Positions 1 through 10,184 of a stretch of 64,000 bases of DNA are shown in pieces. The notes beneath the pieces were generated by a model that saw nothing but the letters and a program-made list of their open reading frames with translations, had not been told where the DNA came from and did not search any database. Position 1 is the stretch's first letter. Every line of letters begins with the position of its first letter. The position numbers and the translations under genes are program-made. The stretch spans positions 3,378,866 to 3,442,865 of the forward strand of contig JAJLRJ010000011.1 in assembly GCA_024195265.1 (NCBI GenBank), written 5' to 3'. This DNA comes from Dendrophyllia cribrosa (Eukaryota; Cnidaria; Anthozoa; Scleractinia; Dendrophylliidae).

Positions 1-697
1 AAATGCAACTTTCGTCTACTTGTGATTCAAGAAGGCCACCAGTATGGCTTCTCTCAGTGTGCTTTTCTTAGCACCCATGTACAGGATGGAAGCACTATGT
101 TAGAATTACATGTAGCAAGAAGGTAACAAAATAAACAAGAAGGAACAATTCCGGCCAGTCCTTATATTGGGAGTTCGATAACGATATCGATAATACGATT
201 ATAGGCAGAGTTTCCTAAAGCATGTTGCAGTAACGTCATATTCATCATTTGTTTTAGCATGCACGAATACTGCGGATGACAATCTATGCCAAATTTGGCA
301 CAGCAATGGTGACTGCTCCCGTCCAACGATCATGTATTGGTGTAAGAAGACTTGTGGTGAATGTCACTGAAGGTTCGTAGTAATAGCTTTAACTACCTTT
401 TCCTTATAATTTTGCTAAAATTTGTTGAATACGGTGGTTTACGCCGGGTGGGCAAAATGAAGTACAAATCTTTTCTGTCTTGTTGTATTTACGCTGCAAA
501 TTGAAAAGATTTGTTTTAAGCCCCAAAACTAGTAGATAATAGTTGTTTTACACCTGGTTGTTGGATTTCCTTTGGATTCCCTTTCGGATTCCCTGCTTTC
601 CTCTCATTAATATGCTAATTAATTTATTAAAATGTATTGAAGAAATAAGCCGGGTTGGTCGATAGGTTACGAATAGTATAATGGATAGGGACAGTTA
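1..697. other. host DNA, nothing recognised
   Basis: AT-rich sequence without a convincing ORF. A stretch near 560-610 (TTGGATTTCCTTTGGATTCC) resembles one near 34628-34665 in direct orientation, so part of it is probably repeat-derived. Confidence 0.5.
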
Positions 698-1086
698 GGG
701 TCCGATTACATGGCGAACTTCTGCCCGGTTAGGCGGGCTGAGATTTCAGCCCAGTTTCTTGAACAAATCTTCTTAAATACATGAAGAAAGTCTCAGCCCG
801 AGCTGAATCTAGCCCGGGCTGAAATTTCCAGCCCAGTTTTTGAAACCGGGTTTGAAATTTCAGCCCGGGCAAACGGGCTGAAGAACATCATGTAATTAGA
901 ATGAAATTTCAGTCCGGGCTGAAAAGCGAGGTCACCTTGGTTGAAAAATGCACTTGGGCATGCGCTGCATGCGCAATGATTTGTTTTCAATGAAACAAGA
1001 TGGCAGCCCGGGCTGAAATTCGTCATGTAATCGCAACAAAATTCCAGCCCCTCTACCGGGCTGAAATTCGCCATGTAATCGGCCCC
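698..1086. mobile_element. PIF/Harbinger-like MITE
   Basis: A 389-bp element starts GGGTCCGATTACATGGCGAA and ends with its near-perfect inverse, TTCGCCATGTAATCGGCCCC. It is flanked on both sides by TTA (695-697 and 1087-1089), the 3-bp target duplication typical of PIF/Harbinger elements. The interior repeats a module around CAGCCCGGGCTGAAATTT in both orientations, so the whole sequence can fold on itself. It has no coding capacity; short ORFs here are by-products of the repeats. Confidence 0.8.
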
Positions 1087-1469
1087 TTAAAAGGGATAGT
1101 GTAACAGGGACTTTTGGGGAATTTAGCTTCATGGCTGAGCGAGAGGTGCCCTGCTATTACCCGAGATCTTTTACATCAAGTGGATCAGAGCTTCATTCAG
1201 GAATATGTTCCGTGTTTTATTGCTGATGTTGACTCACTCGGTTACCAGCAGAACTCAAAGCTCTTACTGAAAGACTAATTGTCATAAACGAGTTGTAGCC
1301 AATAGTATTTGGACAACTCAATTTTCCTTTCGTAACTTTACCAAATAGAAGAAATTCTCTAAAGATCATATTACTTTTCACACTTTCACAACCTAAAGCT
1401 CATTTCATATTCCAAAGGCTTTTTTCCAACAGCACGTTAAAACACCTACGAGACTTGCTTTACGATCAC

Positions 1470-2052
1470 AAAAGTTAAGATTCTGTCCACGAGAGGACCA
1501 GGCTGCAGACGTGACACATGCCATCTCACCGATTTCTTTCAAGCTTTCACAGATTTTTAGGTTGAACTTCACTAAGTTATTCAAGAAACCAAAGTGGTTC
1601 GGTCCCCTGACCATTCCCTGGGGTATTAGAGGCCCCACCTCAATTCCCAGGGGTAAAACCCAAAAATATCCCTTAAAATGCACTGACAAGAGACTTCTCT
1701 CAAACTAACAGAATGTAATGGATTCTAATCTAATTTCATCCAACAATTGCTGGAACCCTAAGGAACTGAAAACTTAAGTTCATGTAATTTAATATTATTC
1801 CTGTCAGTTAAGAGCTGTCAATCATCGACCATGTCACGCAACCTCGTCAAATTGTACTTTTTCAAATGCAATTATCTCCAATGGGCAACATTGTTATTCA
1901 ACAAACGTTATACTACAATACAAACCTATCCTAGTACTATGTTTCTGTGAAAAAAAATGTTTGGCATCTGTCAAATATTCTTAATGGCATTCCTTTAAAG
2001 TAAGTGACCAGCGTCTTCAATGTGCTCTTTTTTCGACACAGAGAATATCAAA
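1470..2052. repeat. dispersed repeat, copy 1 (inverted partner at 33865-34445)
   Basis: About 580 bp with a clear reverse-complement match at 33865-34445. Shared landmarks are the CCCCAGGG/CCTGGGGT segment near 1617, the ATTGCTGGAACCCTAAG segment near 1745 and the AATGTTGCCCATTGGAG segment (inverted, near 1880). The copy ends at the tip of the next element (2053). No ORF of interest. Whether the pair are ends of one larger element or two independent copies cannot be decided here. Confidence 0.7.
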
Positions 2053-4307
2053 AAAATTGAATGCTGACGAGCCATTCGACGCTGTAATTATCAACATGCC
2101 TCCTTTCACTATATATTATGCGTCGAAACACATTTTCAAGACAGTTTAACTGCTAAATTTATAGCTGATATGCCAAATATTCGATGACAGCACAACGTGG
2201 ACTACGTTAATCAGTATACATAATAAATTAGCATCCACGTCTCTGCTTTATCGGCTCCATTGGAAGCCTGTACATTGTTAGGGGAAAATGTTACCCAATA
2301 AAATGTTACTCAATACGCCCAGGAAATCGTGCCGAAACATCGCAACTGTTGTTGCAGTATGCAACAAACGAACACGACAATTCTGACAATTGTGCAGCCA
2401 TAAAGGCTGCTGTAGTAAGACGCAAGCTATTTAAAACTTCAGATATTCTCTTTTCGTGGCACTGAAGAAGTAAACAATAATACGACTCCGGCCGGCACGA
2501 AGCGCTTCGTTTGTGGTTTATATTTTGTTGTTTACAGAAAGCGAGACCTTGGTAATTAGAAACATGTGAACTGAATGTGATGGTAAAAGTCAGATATACA
2601 AGAGAAAGTTAAATTTCTGTATAAAGCGAATTTTCAGCTAAACTTCATATTCTAAGTACTTGACTCAAGTAATTATAATAAATGTGAACCTGAACTTTAT
2701 TTTCAAGCCAAAATGTTTTTAAAAGAATGCCCTGGCGGGTGTCACGTCACGCACCCACATTTTATGAACATTTATGTTCACCTTGTCACGCAATGTTGAT
2801 TTCATTTGTCGCTCAGAACATTCAATACACTTAAAAATGACTTGAAAAGAGAAAAGTAATTATTTCAAAGCTGGAAATTTGTCCAAAGTTGACTTTACAT
2901 CGTCTGCAGGTTTGTATTGTATCGTATTCCCCCGTAATTGCCAACGAGCCAGCCGAGCGAAGACGCGAGGCTGGCGAGGCGGCAGAGAATAGTGCCGCGC
3001 GAGGAAGTGCTAAGGCAGAAAAATTCTCGATCGAGCCTGAAAAAGTGTAAGGTGATGTAATGTAATGTAATGTAATGTAGACTTTGGTTTGAGCCAATTG
3101 CAAGGCGGGAACTATTAGAGCCAATGAAAAGACGTGTTATTGCCACACCAAGAACCCGTTGCCTAGCACGTGACCAAAATCTTCCTGAAGTGAAATTCTT
3201 GAAATTACAAACTGATTTTAAAAAGATTTTGCACATATCGCATGTTTTAAACTCCTAAAATAATGTCAGCGTCAGAATCTTCATTTTAATTAACGTGTTT
3301 CGTTGCAACAATTCCCTTCCAAACAAAGCATCGTGAACGGCTCGCTTTTTTAGGTATTTGTTCAAGCGTAAAATATGCAACTTTGTTTGTCTAGACAAAC
3401 CGTCGCGCTTCTTCACACACAAACAAGGGAAATTCGTTCTGTCGAGCAAACTGACGATAATTCGAACGAGTGAAAAGGCTTAACAACCGGCACTAAACAA
3501 GTTTTTGTACAAAATAAATCTTGATTACACGTGCAGAAACATGAAGGCGGTAACGCAACGGACTTGCATGTTTCACGCTTGAACAAACACGTAAAAGGGT
3601 TAGCCTTTGAACAAGAATTCTCCATTTCAACTTTTGCAGCACGCTTCATATTTCCAAACCTTTTTCTACTCGTTCTACTCATTTTAAAACGTTTTCAATA
3701 GCTTTTAAAACGTTTCTTGGCTGCTTTATTGTCTGATATGAAATGTTTACTACAACATTACAGCGATTTTGATTTCAGTTAGCCGATCAAAGCATGACAT
3801 TTTTTATTTCTTCGGTGAGTGTGGTCAAAGGGCCACCAAACTGTCAAAAACATAATTCCGTTGCCACACAAATCAAAATCATTTCCTCGTTGGCACTCTA
3901 TCGATAGGTATGCCTAGTATATAGTATAAAATACGCCGGAAAATATGATAACACAACAAAAACAACACCGAATGAAACATGAGTAACATGGCCAAATAGG
4001 TTATCGCGCAGAGCGATAATTTCAACGAAAATATTACCCAAAAGAGTTTTCAAATGACTGAACTTGGTAACATTTTGTCCTAACAATGTGTAGGCTACAA
4101 ATGGAGCCGATAAAGCAGAGACGTGGATACTAATTAATTATGTATACTGATTAACGTAGTCCACGTTGCGCTGTCATCGAATATTTGGCATATCAGCTAT
4201 AAATTTAGCAGTTAAACTGTCTTGAAAATGTGTTTCGACGCATAATATATAGTGAAAGGAGGCATGTTGATAATTACAGCGTCGAATGGCTCGTCAGCAT
4301 TCAATTT
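2053..4307. mobile_element. non-autonomous element with ~215-bp terminal inverted repeats
   Basis: 2053-2270 reappears inverted at 4093-4307. Both arms begin at the tip TTGAATGCTGACGAGCC and share the central ATATTTGGCATATCAGCTAT segment. The 1.8-kb interior carries a TGTAA microsatellite (about 3055-3080) and no recognisable protein. The tips lie next to A-rich tracts, so I could not fix a target duplication. Superfamily unknown. Confidence 0.65.
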
Positions 4308-5102
4308 TTGTGGGGAGTTGCCGCCCACTATGCGATCGACAGATTTGTGGGTTTACGTGATCGCGTGTCGCATGGTCTTCTGGGAGGAGTTCGTAGAGAG
4401 AGCCTGGGAACGAGGTTGTGTGGCGTGTCGCATTGGCGTGATTTTCGTTTAAAGCGTTTGGTCTGTTTTCATAGAATTTGACGGCCTTTATTTTCGTTGT
4501 AGTTTTCAAGGTAAGTTATTGCTTGTTCTGGTGTACTATACCGTATCAATTTGTTTTCATGCGTCGTAAATCTTGGTGCGTTTGCGTTAGAGAAAAAAGG
4601 CCTGTTTTGTATGGAAGGCCAAATGGTGCAAAATTCAAGAACTCTAATTTGATCACATTCAAGGATAACGATCACATTCAAGTAACGATCACATTCAACA
4701 ACCACATTCACATTCAACATATCTAAATTAATCAATTTCAACAGTCATCTCGATCACATTCAAGGTCAGACATCACATTCAACAAGCACATTCACATTCA
4801 ACATATGTAAATTATCAATCACATTCAACAGACATCTCGATCACATTCAAGAACATTATTTAAATGTCAACATATCCCATAATGTTTTGCGCTACTGTCG
4901 ACGCAAACTGAGACAGGCTGAACACGACTCCCACTCGCCTTTAAATCACAGCTATGAATTTGTTCTCTTCAATTATATTGACCTTTTGATCTCGGCGGAT
5001 CTCAAATTGATACCCGGGAGGATTTCATGCTGTCCAGGGCCGTTAAAATTATATTATTTCTTTATGCATTGTTCAGTGCTAGCACAATTGGCAGGAAAGC
5101 AC

Positions 5103-5435
5103 TTGAAGGGATAGATGAGAGGGCCCAAGACTCCTTATTGAGACTTATATAACGTAATGTCGACACCAAGAATTTTATTTTCAATAAATTTTTAAGTGTA
5201 AAAAAGAAAATCTAAAATCCCCACTCAGGATTGAACCTGTGACCTCAGCTAGGCTTAGGCTTACATAGCCTACCGTACCACTGTACCACCTAGCTTCTCG
5301 GGTTGCTTAGTCCTAAATTTAACTATATAAACTGCTACCCCTTACTGTAACTGAAAGCCAACCAGTTACTCCGTTATATAAGTCTCAATGAGGTGTCCCA
5401 TTTTCCTGTTGGGCCCTCTCATCTATCCCTTCAAG
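5103..5435. mobile_element. foldback MITE carrying a tRNA-like sequence
   Basis: The ends are inverted copies built around GGGATAGATGAGAGGGCCC and ACTTATATAACG (5103-5153 against 5372-5435). The tRNA-like stretch lies between them. The combination suggests a SINE trapped in, or mobilised with, a small inverted-repeat element. Confidence 0.6.
5216..5301 (-). repeat. tRNA-derived (SINE-like) sequence
   Basis: On the minus strand there is an A-box-like TGGTACAGTGGTACGG and, about 45 bases on, a B-box-like AGGTTCAATCCTG, the internal RNA polymerase III promoter layout. The cloverleaf stems are poor and the part between the boxes is a short repeat of CCTA/TAGG units, so a working tRNA is unlikely. 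Confidence 0.5.
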
Positions 5436-6140
5436 TGTTCTCCCAATTGGCATGCATTGCGGTTTCTCACTTTTGTTGCAAGATAAATACTCAGTATCGG
5501 CTAAAGTTTGTTATCGCTTTGAAAGCGCTAGGAAAATCTCTCAGACATCTCACTGGGAAGCTTCATGCTGTTACTAACATGGTATGTAGATACCAGTGTT
5601 ACAATCATTCACTAAAAGTTTCAGGTTTTAATGATGTTTTGCTTCCGATTTGGAAAGGTCACGCAATTCGTCACGCTATTTCAGATAAGCCGTGAAAATA
5701 AACAAAATTGAACCAGTTGAAAGTTATTTTTGCATCATACATGTTTATAAGCCGATTTAATGGAACTTATAGTGAATCCAATCTTTTGTGATGGGATTTT
5801 TGCGTAATTGGCCGTCATGTTGGTGTAAGTGGTAAAAAGGCCAAGATAGCCGCTCAATACAATGTCTAATATTCGTCCGCCTTTAACTCTTGAACGAAAT
5901 GCTCTGGCACTTCAAAATTTGGCCCAGATGTGTAGTTTTAAACCCTCTACAATTCCATAAACATTTTGGAATCGAAATCTGTTTTTCAATGCTTCCGGAA
6001 TTTTGATATGAAGTGCAAGCCAAGAATGATTTTTAAGCCACTGGCTACGTCGACAGTAGCGCAAACCATTATGGGATATGTTGACATTTAAAAAATGTTC
6101 TTGAATGTGATCGAGATGTCTGTTGAATGTGATTGATAAT

Positions 6141-6455
6141 TATTATCAATATACGCGGCCAAATAAGAAACTGCCTTCGAGAAAACACGCGTGAGTGGCG
6201 GGCGATATTGAATTTGACGGGCTGCAAACGCATTTACGGCCCTGTTTCTGTTAAACATTTTTTTCTTATTAAATGAATTTGTACGATTTGGCCTTGTGTA
6301 TTGATAATAATGATAATCACATGACTTTTGTCGGGCATATAGTTTATTTGTGTCTCTCGTAGCATCATTTGCACCCTCGCTCCGCTCGGGCGCAAATGAT
6401 GCTACTCGGGCCACAAATAAACTATATGCCCTCCAAAAGTCATGTGATTGTCCTA
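6141..6455. repeat. dispersed repeat with terminal palindrome, copy 1
   Basis: Starts TTATTATCAATATACGCGGCC and is inserted in the right arm of the 4611-6637 element. 57718-57947 is a second copy, lacking the end. In this copy 6309-6455 forms a long imperfect palindrome with arms around CACATGACTTTTGTCGGGCA, centred on GCTCCGCTCGGGCGC. No coding capacity. Confidence 0.65.
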
Positions 6456-7087
6456 TTTACATATGTTGAATGTGAATGTGCTTGTTGAATGTGATGTGTG
6501 ACCTTGAATGTGATCGAGATGACTGTTGAAATTGATTAATTTAGATATGTTGAATGTGAATGTGTTGTTGAATGTGATCGTTATCCTTGAATGTGATCAA
6601 ATTAGAGTTCTTGAATTTTGCACCATTTGGCCTTCCATAGTATTGTTGTTTTTGACATTTTCAGCTGTTCCTGTAGTTACTCATCGTTACAGCAGCTCTC
6701 GAGGTCACACTACAGGCCAACATTTCGTTTGGATGGAAGTCTGTGCAGGTTGCACTTCAATTCAAGGGAAGCTAATACGCTTACGCAAGCTAATATTCAC
6801 TCGGCTTGATGCTCACTGAGGAAGCACTTGATATTACTTAAATAGCCACTGAAAAGCAATACTAATCCCCTACAGCCTTATATATACTGGAAATCATACT
6901 GAGTCGCATTTCACTTGCTCAGTCACCTATATTTTAAAAACCATGCCTGAAGTTTCAAAAGATGATGGGGATGTCAGTTGAACAATATTGGTCCATGATC
7001 GGCAGTCACGTCTTATCACGTCTGAGAGGACGATTTTGAAACATGATGTTAATGATATTTTATTTGAATGTGTTTTACTAACCAAAG

Positions 7088-7233
7088 TTGAAACAAGTTG
7101 ACGGACAATATAAAATGTGGAATGAAGTGAAGTTTTGGTTCACACAAATGACATTCTATAATATTTATATTCCACTGATCATAAGACAAGCGAATAACGT
7201 GGAGGAAAATCCAGGCCGTACAATATTTGATGT
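7088..7233 (+). pseudogene. 5' part of a mobile-element ORF with a 2A-like motif, cut by E1
   Basis: An open frame runs up to the edge of E1 and contains NNVEENPGR, close to the 2A ribosome-skipping signature (D/N-V/I-E-x-N-P-G-P), but with R in place of the last P, so skipping would probably fail. The frame resumes on the far side of E1 at 32603, where the next residues continue the same style of protein. I recall similar 2A-bearing ORFs in invertebrate transposable elements; this is memory, not a search. No upstream start is assigned. Confidence 0.45.
7229..7233 (+). repeat. target site duplication of E1 (left)
   Basis: GATGT directly precedes the AGTAGTAT terminus, and the same GATGT follows the other terminus at 32603-32607. 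If the last T of the right end belongs to the target, the duplication is the 6-bp TGATGT expected of Polintons. Confidence 0.8.
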
Positions 7234-7396
7234 AGTAGTATGGGGGGTTGGTGATTCGGGACCACCCAAAATAAGCCCCCAAAGGCCCGAATTACCGCCC
7301 CCACGGATTCATTGCATTCATCCGTGGGGGCGGTAATTCGGGCCTTTGGGGGCTTATTTTGGGTGATCCCGAATGCACCAACCCCCCATACTACTC
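7234..7396. other. hairpin-capable terminal palindrome (E1 left)
   Basis: The outer arm AGTAGTATGGGGGGTTGGTG is mirrored at 7377-7396. The arms differ in a few positions: outer GGTGATTCGGGACC, inner GGTGCATTCGGGATC when read in the same sense. The right end of E1 has the same outer and inner versions, so the asymmetry was present in the virus rather than arising from decay. Confidence 0.8.
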
Positions 7397-7470
7397 TGTT
7401 TATATATGCTGCTCCGGTACGAGATCACCACCCCAGGGAGGTATTGCCAATTGGAGAAAGCCCACCCTTT

Positions 7471-7478
7471 GTATATAC
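7471..7478 (+). promoter_or_regulatory. TATATAC-type promoter of the nuclease gene
   Basis: GTATATAC lies 8 bases before the ATG at 7487. The same motif at the same spacing stands before PolB in the other terminal repeat. It matches the motif seen before nearly all E1 genes. Confidence 0.6.
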
Positions 7479-8250
7479 CCACCCACATGGCAATGGCAAA
7501 CGTGAAAGCTTTCAAGAGATTCCTGAAATCGCGTGAAACAGGTCTGATCCAAAAGAGCGAAGAATGGGTCAAAGCCAGACAAAACACACTCGGCGGATCG
7601 GAGATCTCTGCCTTGACAGGATCTTCGCCATTTGAGAGCCGGTCAAGCCTAATTCGCAAAAAAGTAAAGCCTATTGATATGAGCAAAAATGTGGCCTGCG
7701 CTTGGGGCACATTATTTGAACCATTAGTCCGTGAATACTTTGAGAAGAAACATTCTGTCAAAGTTTTCGGATATAAGGGCTCTCTAAATCTTGCAAAGGA
7801 TCACCCTCTTTTTGGGAAGGTCACTTGCAGTCCAGACGGATACTTCTCACACAAAGACAAGACGATTGTCTTGTTAGAGTTCAAGTGCCCTTACACCAGA
7901 AAGATCACAGTCAATAGAATTCCTAAACAATACCGTGATCAAATACAAACCGGTCTTGCTCTCAGCGGTGAGAGAGTTAACAAAGGCTTGTTTGTCGATG
8001 CCTATTTCAGAATGTGTTCTTTGAAGCAGCTTAGCCTTAGCCTTGAGCACAATTCCTTGCCAAACAAAGGGGTTGTACACAAAACAAAAAAACCATCAGC
8101 ACTCGCCTGTGGTATTTACCTTCTATCTTGCAAGCAAAAATTATTTCCAGATCAAACAAAATTATTTAACCTCGGCGCAGCAAAATCAAAAGCAATGTTT
8201 GAAAAAATTATGAGAGGAATTTCATCGGGGGATATCTTGTGTAGCGGTGA

Positions 8251-8259
8251 TTGGTTTTA
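8251..8259 (+). repeat. 9-bp target site duplication (left) of inserted element
   Basis: TTGGTTTTA, repeated at 9836-9844 directly after the element. Confidence 0.9.
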
Positions 8260-9835
8260 GGGTAGGGACAAAACATGGGGTACCCCATGGCCTAGGCCAT
8301 GGGGTAGGCCATGGGGTAGGCCATGGGGTAGGCCATGGCCTACCGGTGGTTAATTTCTTAAAAAAAAAAATCCTAAAAAATAAATAAATAATTCCTCTTG
8401 AATACCATAAAATCTCTGTGTTCAAGAGTTCCAGCCTTGTACCACTTCATACAGCTAAAAGACAGAGTTTGCAGGGTTCGAGACTAACGTTTTAGCCTAT
8501 AAGCCTAGTGGCTAGTGACAGGTTTGATTTAACTAGCCAAAATGAATTTTCATTGTCTCCAGACTTGTACGGGGGTGGTAAAGGGGGGTGGTAAAGGGGG
8601 GAAGGGTAGTTACAGCGACAGTTAAAGGAGGGGGGAAAAAATCTCCGAGACATTTAGTACTGCTATTGGTTTTCTTTTTTCAACCGAATTGAACATATTT
8701 TACTCCGTTTTAACTTATTTTGAATTTGTAAATATAAAAACCAAATTAATTTCAAAATCATTCAAACTTTCGAACAAGAAAGATACTTTCTTTTTGGAAA
8801 ATCGTGTATGTGACCTTTTGACCTCATTATTTATGCTAAATGAACGTGATGCCTGGAAGTTCCGCTTGATTTCATGCATGATAAATCAACAGCGCAAAGC
8901 AGTTTGATTCTTTCCTTTGTTGCTTTCGAAACGGAAAAGAAAAATCGTTCTTAATGTGATGTCGTTTACAGTCTATGTGATAGTTTCTATTCTCTCAATT
9001 TACTTAAATTGCGATTGATATGAAATAATTTTCAGTTTCATTTCCGTCCGGTGCAGTACCATTTTCAGTAAACCAGAATGGCTATAAGTGAAAGCCAAAA
9101 TCCGCTAAGTCTCGAGCCCTGGTTGCAGGGGTTGACTATTTTAAAAAGGTGCGTAAATTGAAACCCGAGATTCTCCCCCAAGGATAGTTAATATAGTTAT
9201 GGTATAAATGGAAACTTGAGTTGATAATAATGCATGGAAACTTGAGACGTAATAGGCGCGTCATATTTACGAAGCGGCTGATTTGAAACAGGCAAGGTCG
9301 ACCATCTTCGCTCGGATTCAAATCGTTTCCAAAACGACTCAATAAGACACGGGAAACTAACACTATTATCAAAGATTATGTTACAGGTAATACAGCATTT
9401 GGGTTCCCTGTGGTAGTACTTTTCTTCGAATCCTTTCTCCGGCATGAATCATCAGGATTAAGATCTTATCTGAAGTAGCCGTTGCGTTCGGATTTGGATT
9501 TTCTGGATGCATAATCACTTAGGATTTTAGTGAAAAATCCGTTTTTGCTTTCAAGAATCACGATTTGGATCCCCCACCCTCTCCCCCCCAAAAAAACCTG
9601 CACCTTTTAATTATTAGTCTACCCCTCCATTTAACACAAACTACCTGTCTTTAAGTTGTATGAAGTGGCACAAGGCTGGAACAGACAACACAGAGATTTT
9701 ACAGTATTCAAGAGGAGTTATTTATTTATTTTTTAGGATTTTTTTTAAAGAAATTAACCACCGGTAGGCCATGGCCTACCCCATGGCCTACACCATGGCC
9801 TAGGCCATGGGGTACCCCACGTTTTGTCCCTACCC
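8260..9835. mobile_element. Mutator-like non-autonomous transposon inside the nuclease gene
   Basis: A 1576-bp element with about 190-bp inverted repeats (8260-8455 and 9648-9835) starting GGGTAGGGACAAAAC, followed by iterations of GGCCATGGGGTA. The flanking perfect 9-bp duplication fits the Mutator superfamily (8-11 bp). The interior has no transposase. It includes a stretch (about 8690-8960) that also occurs at 46990-47250 inside the foldback element. The insertion supplies a stop codon to the host viral gene. Confidence 0.85.
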
Positions 9836-10184
9836 TTGGTTTTATATGACATATGATGAGGGTCAGAAACTAAACGATTTAGAATTTTTGAAGGATATAG
9901 GCAGAAGGACATTCAGTGAAGATTGGCCCCCAAACCTTTATAAGTCAGTAGCCTTTTTCGCATGGAAGCTGCTGGACATGACAGAAATTTGGGAAACAAA
10001 ACAACCAAATTTCTTAGAAAATATTCACGAATCAGTCAAAAGTTTTCATGAAAATTTGTCAAAACAAAAACACCTTGACAAAACCAGGCCTATTGAAACT
10101 TTTGAAAACAACATCGGTGATGACAGTGCCCTGATGGAAAAGTTTTTACTTAGCAAACTGCCCCAGAGAACCCTCTTTTCGTAA

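Larger units (their letters stand above)
4611..6637. mobile_element. TA-flanked long-TIR DNA element, interrupted
   Basis: The left arm (about 4611-4910) and right arm (about 6048-6637) are inverted copies starting ATGGAAGGCCAAATGG, with TA at both outer borders, which suggests a TA target duplication. The arms contain many copies of CACATTCAA / TTGAATGTG. The right arm is split by a separate repeat at 6141-6455, and the centre holds a foldback unit with a tRNA-like sequence (5103-5435). No transposase ORF was seen, so the element is non-autonomous. Confidence 0.65.
7234..7495 (+). repeat. E1 left terminal inverted repeat
   Basis: About 260 bp matching the inverse of 32331-32602. The outer 163 bp (7234-7396) form an imperfect palindrome whose loop lies around 7310-7322. 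The inner part carries CCAATTGGAGAAA, a TTGTATATACCC promoter-like motif and the start codon of the nuclease gene. The repeat therefore supplies promoter and start to the first gene at each end. Confidence 0.85.
7487..10184 (+). pseudogene. YqaJ-like viral exonuclease, split by a transposon
   Basis: The family is a PD-(D/E)XK lambda-exonuclease-like nuclease that resects DNA ends in viral recombination and replication. Visible motifs are LGGSEISALTG near the N-terminus, WGTLFEP, the catalytic SPDG, LLEFKCP (the E-x-K pair) and YRDQIQTGLAL. The start at 7487 follows the terminal-repeat promoter; an in-frame ATG at 7373 lies inside the terminal palindrome and is unlikely. The first part runs to 8257. 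The stop at 8258-8260 is formed at the junction with the inserted element, and the same frame resumes at 9837 and ends at 10184. Apart from the insertion I saw no other break. It is the outermost gene at the left end, transcribed inward. Confidence 0.85.

Noticed and set aside
3055..3080. TGTAA repeat as a telomere-like sequence
   Set aside because: Only a few copies, and the unit is not a known telomere repeat; ordinary microsatellite.
2831..3236. minus-strand ORFs of 97-113 codons as host genes
   Set aside because: They are mutually overlapping, cross the microsatellite, and show no domain or splice context.
7373..7486. upstream ATG of the nuclease frame
   Set aside because: It lies in the terminal palindrome, and the promoter-like motif is downstream of it, so 7487 is preferred.
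8222..8425. proline/tryptophan repeat ORF
   Set aside because: It is the translation of the GGCCATGGGGTA repeat in a transposon end.
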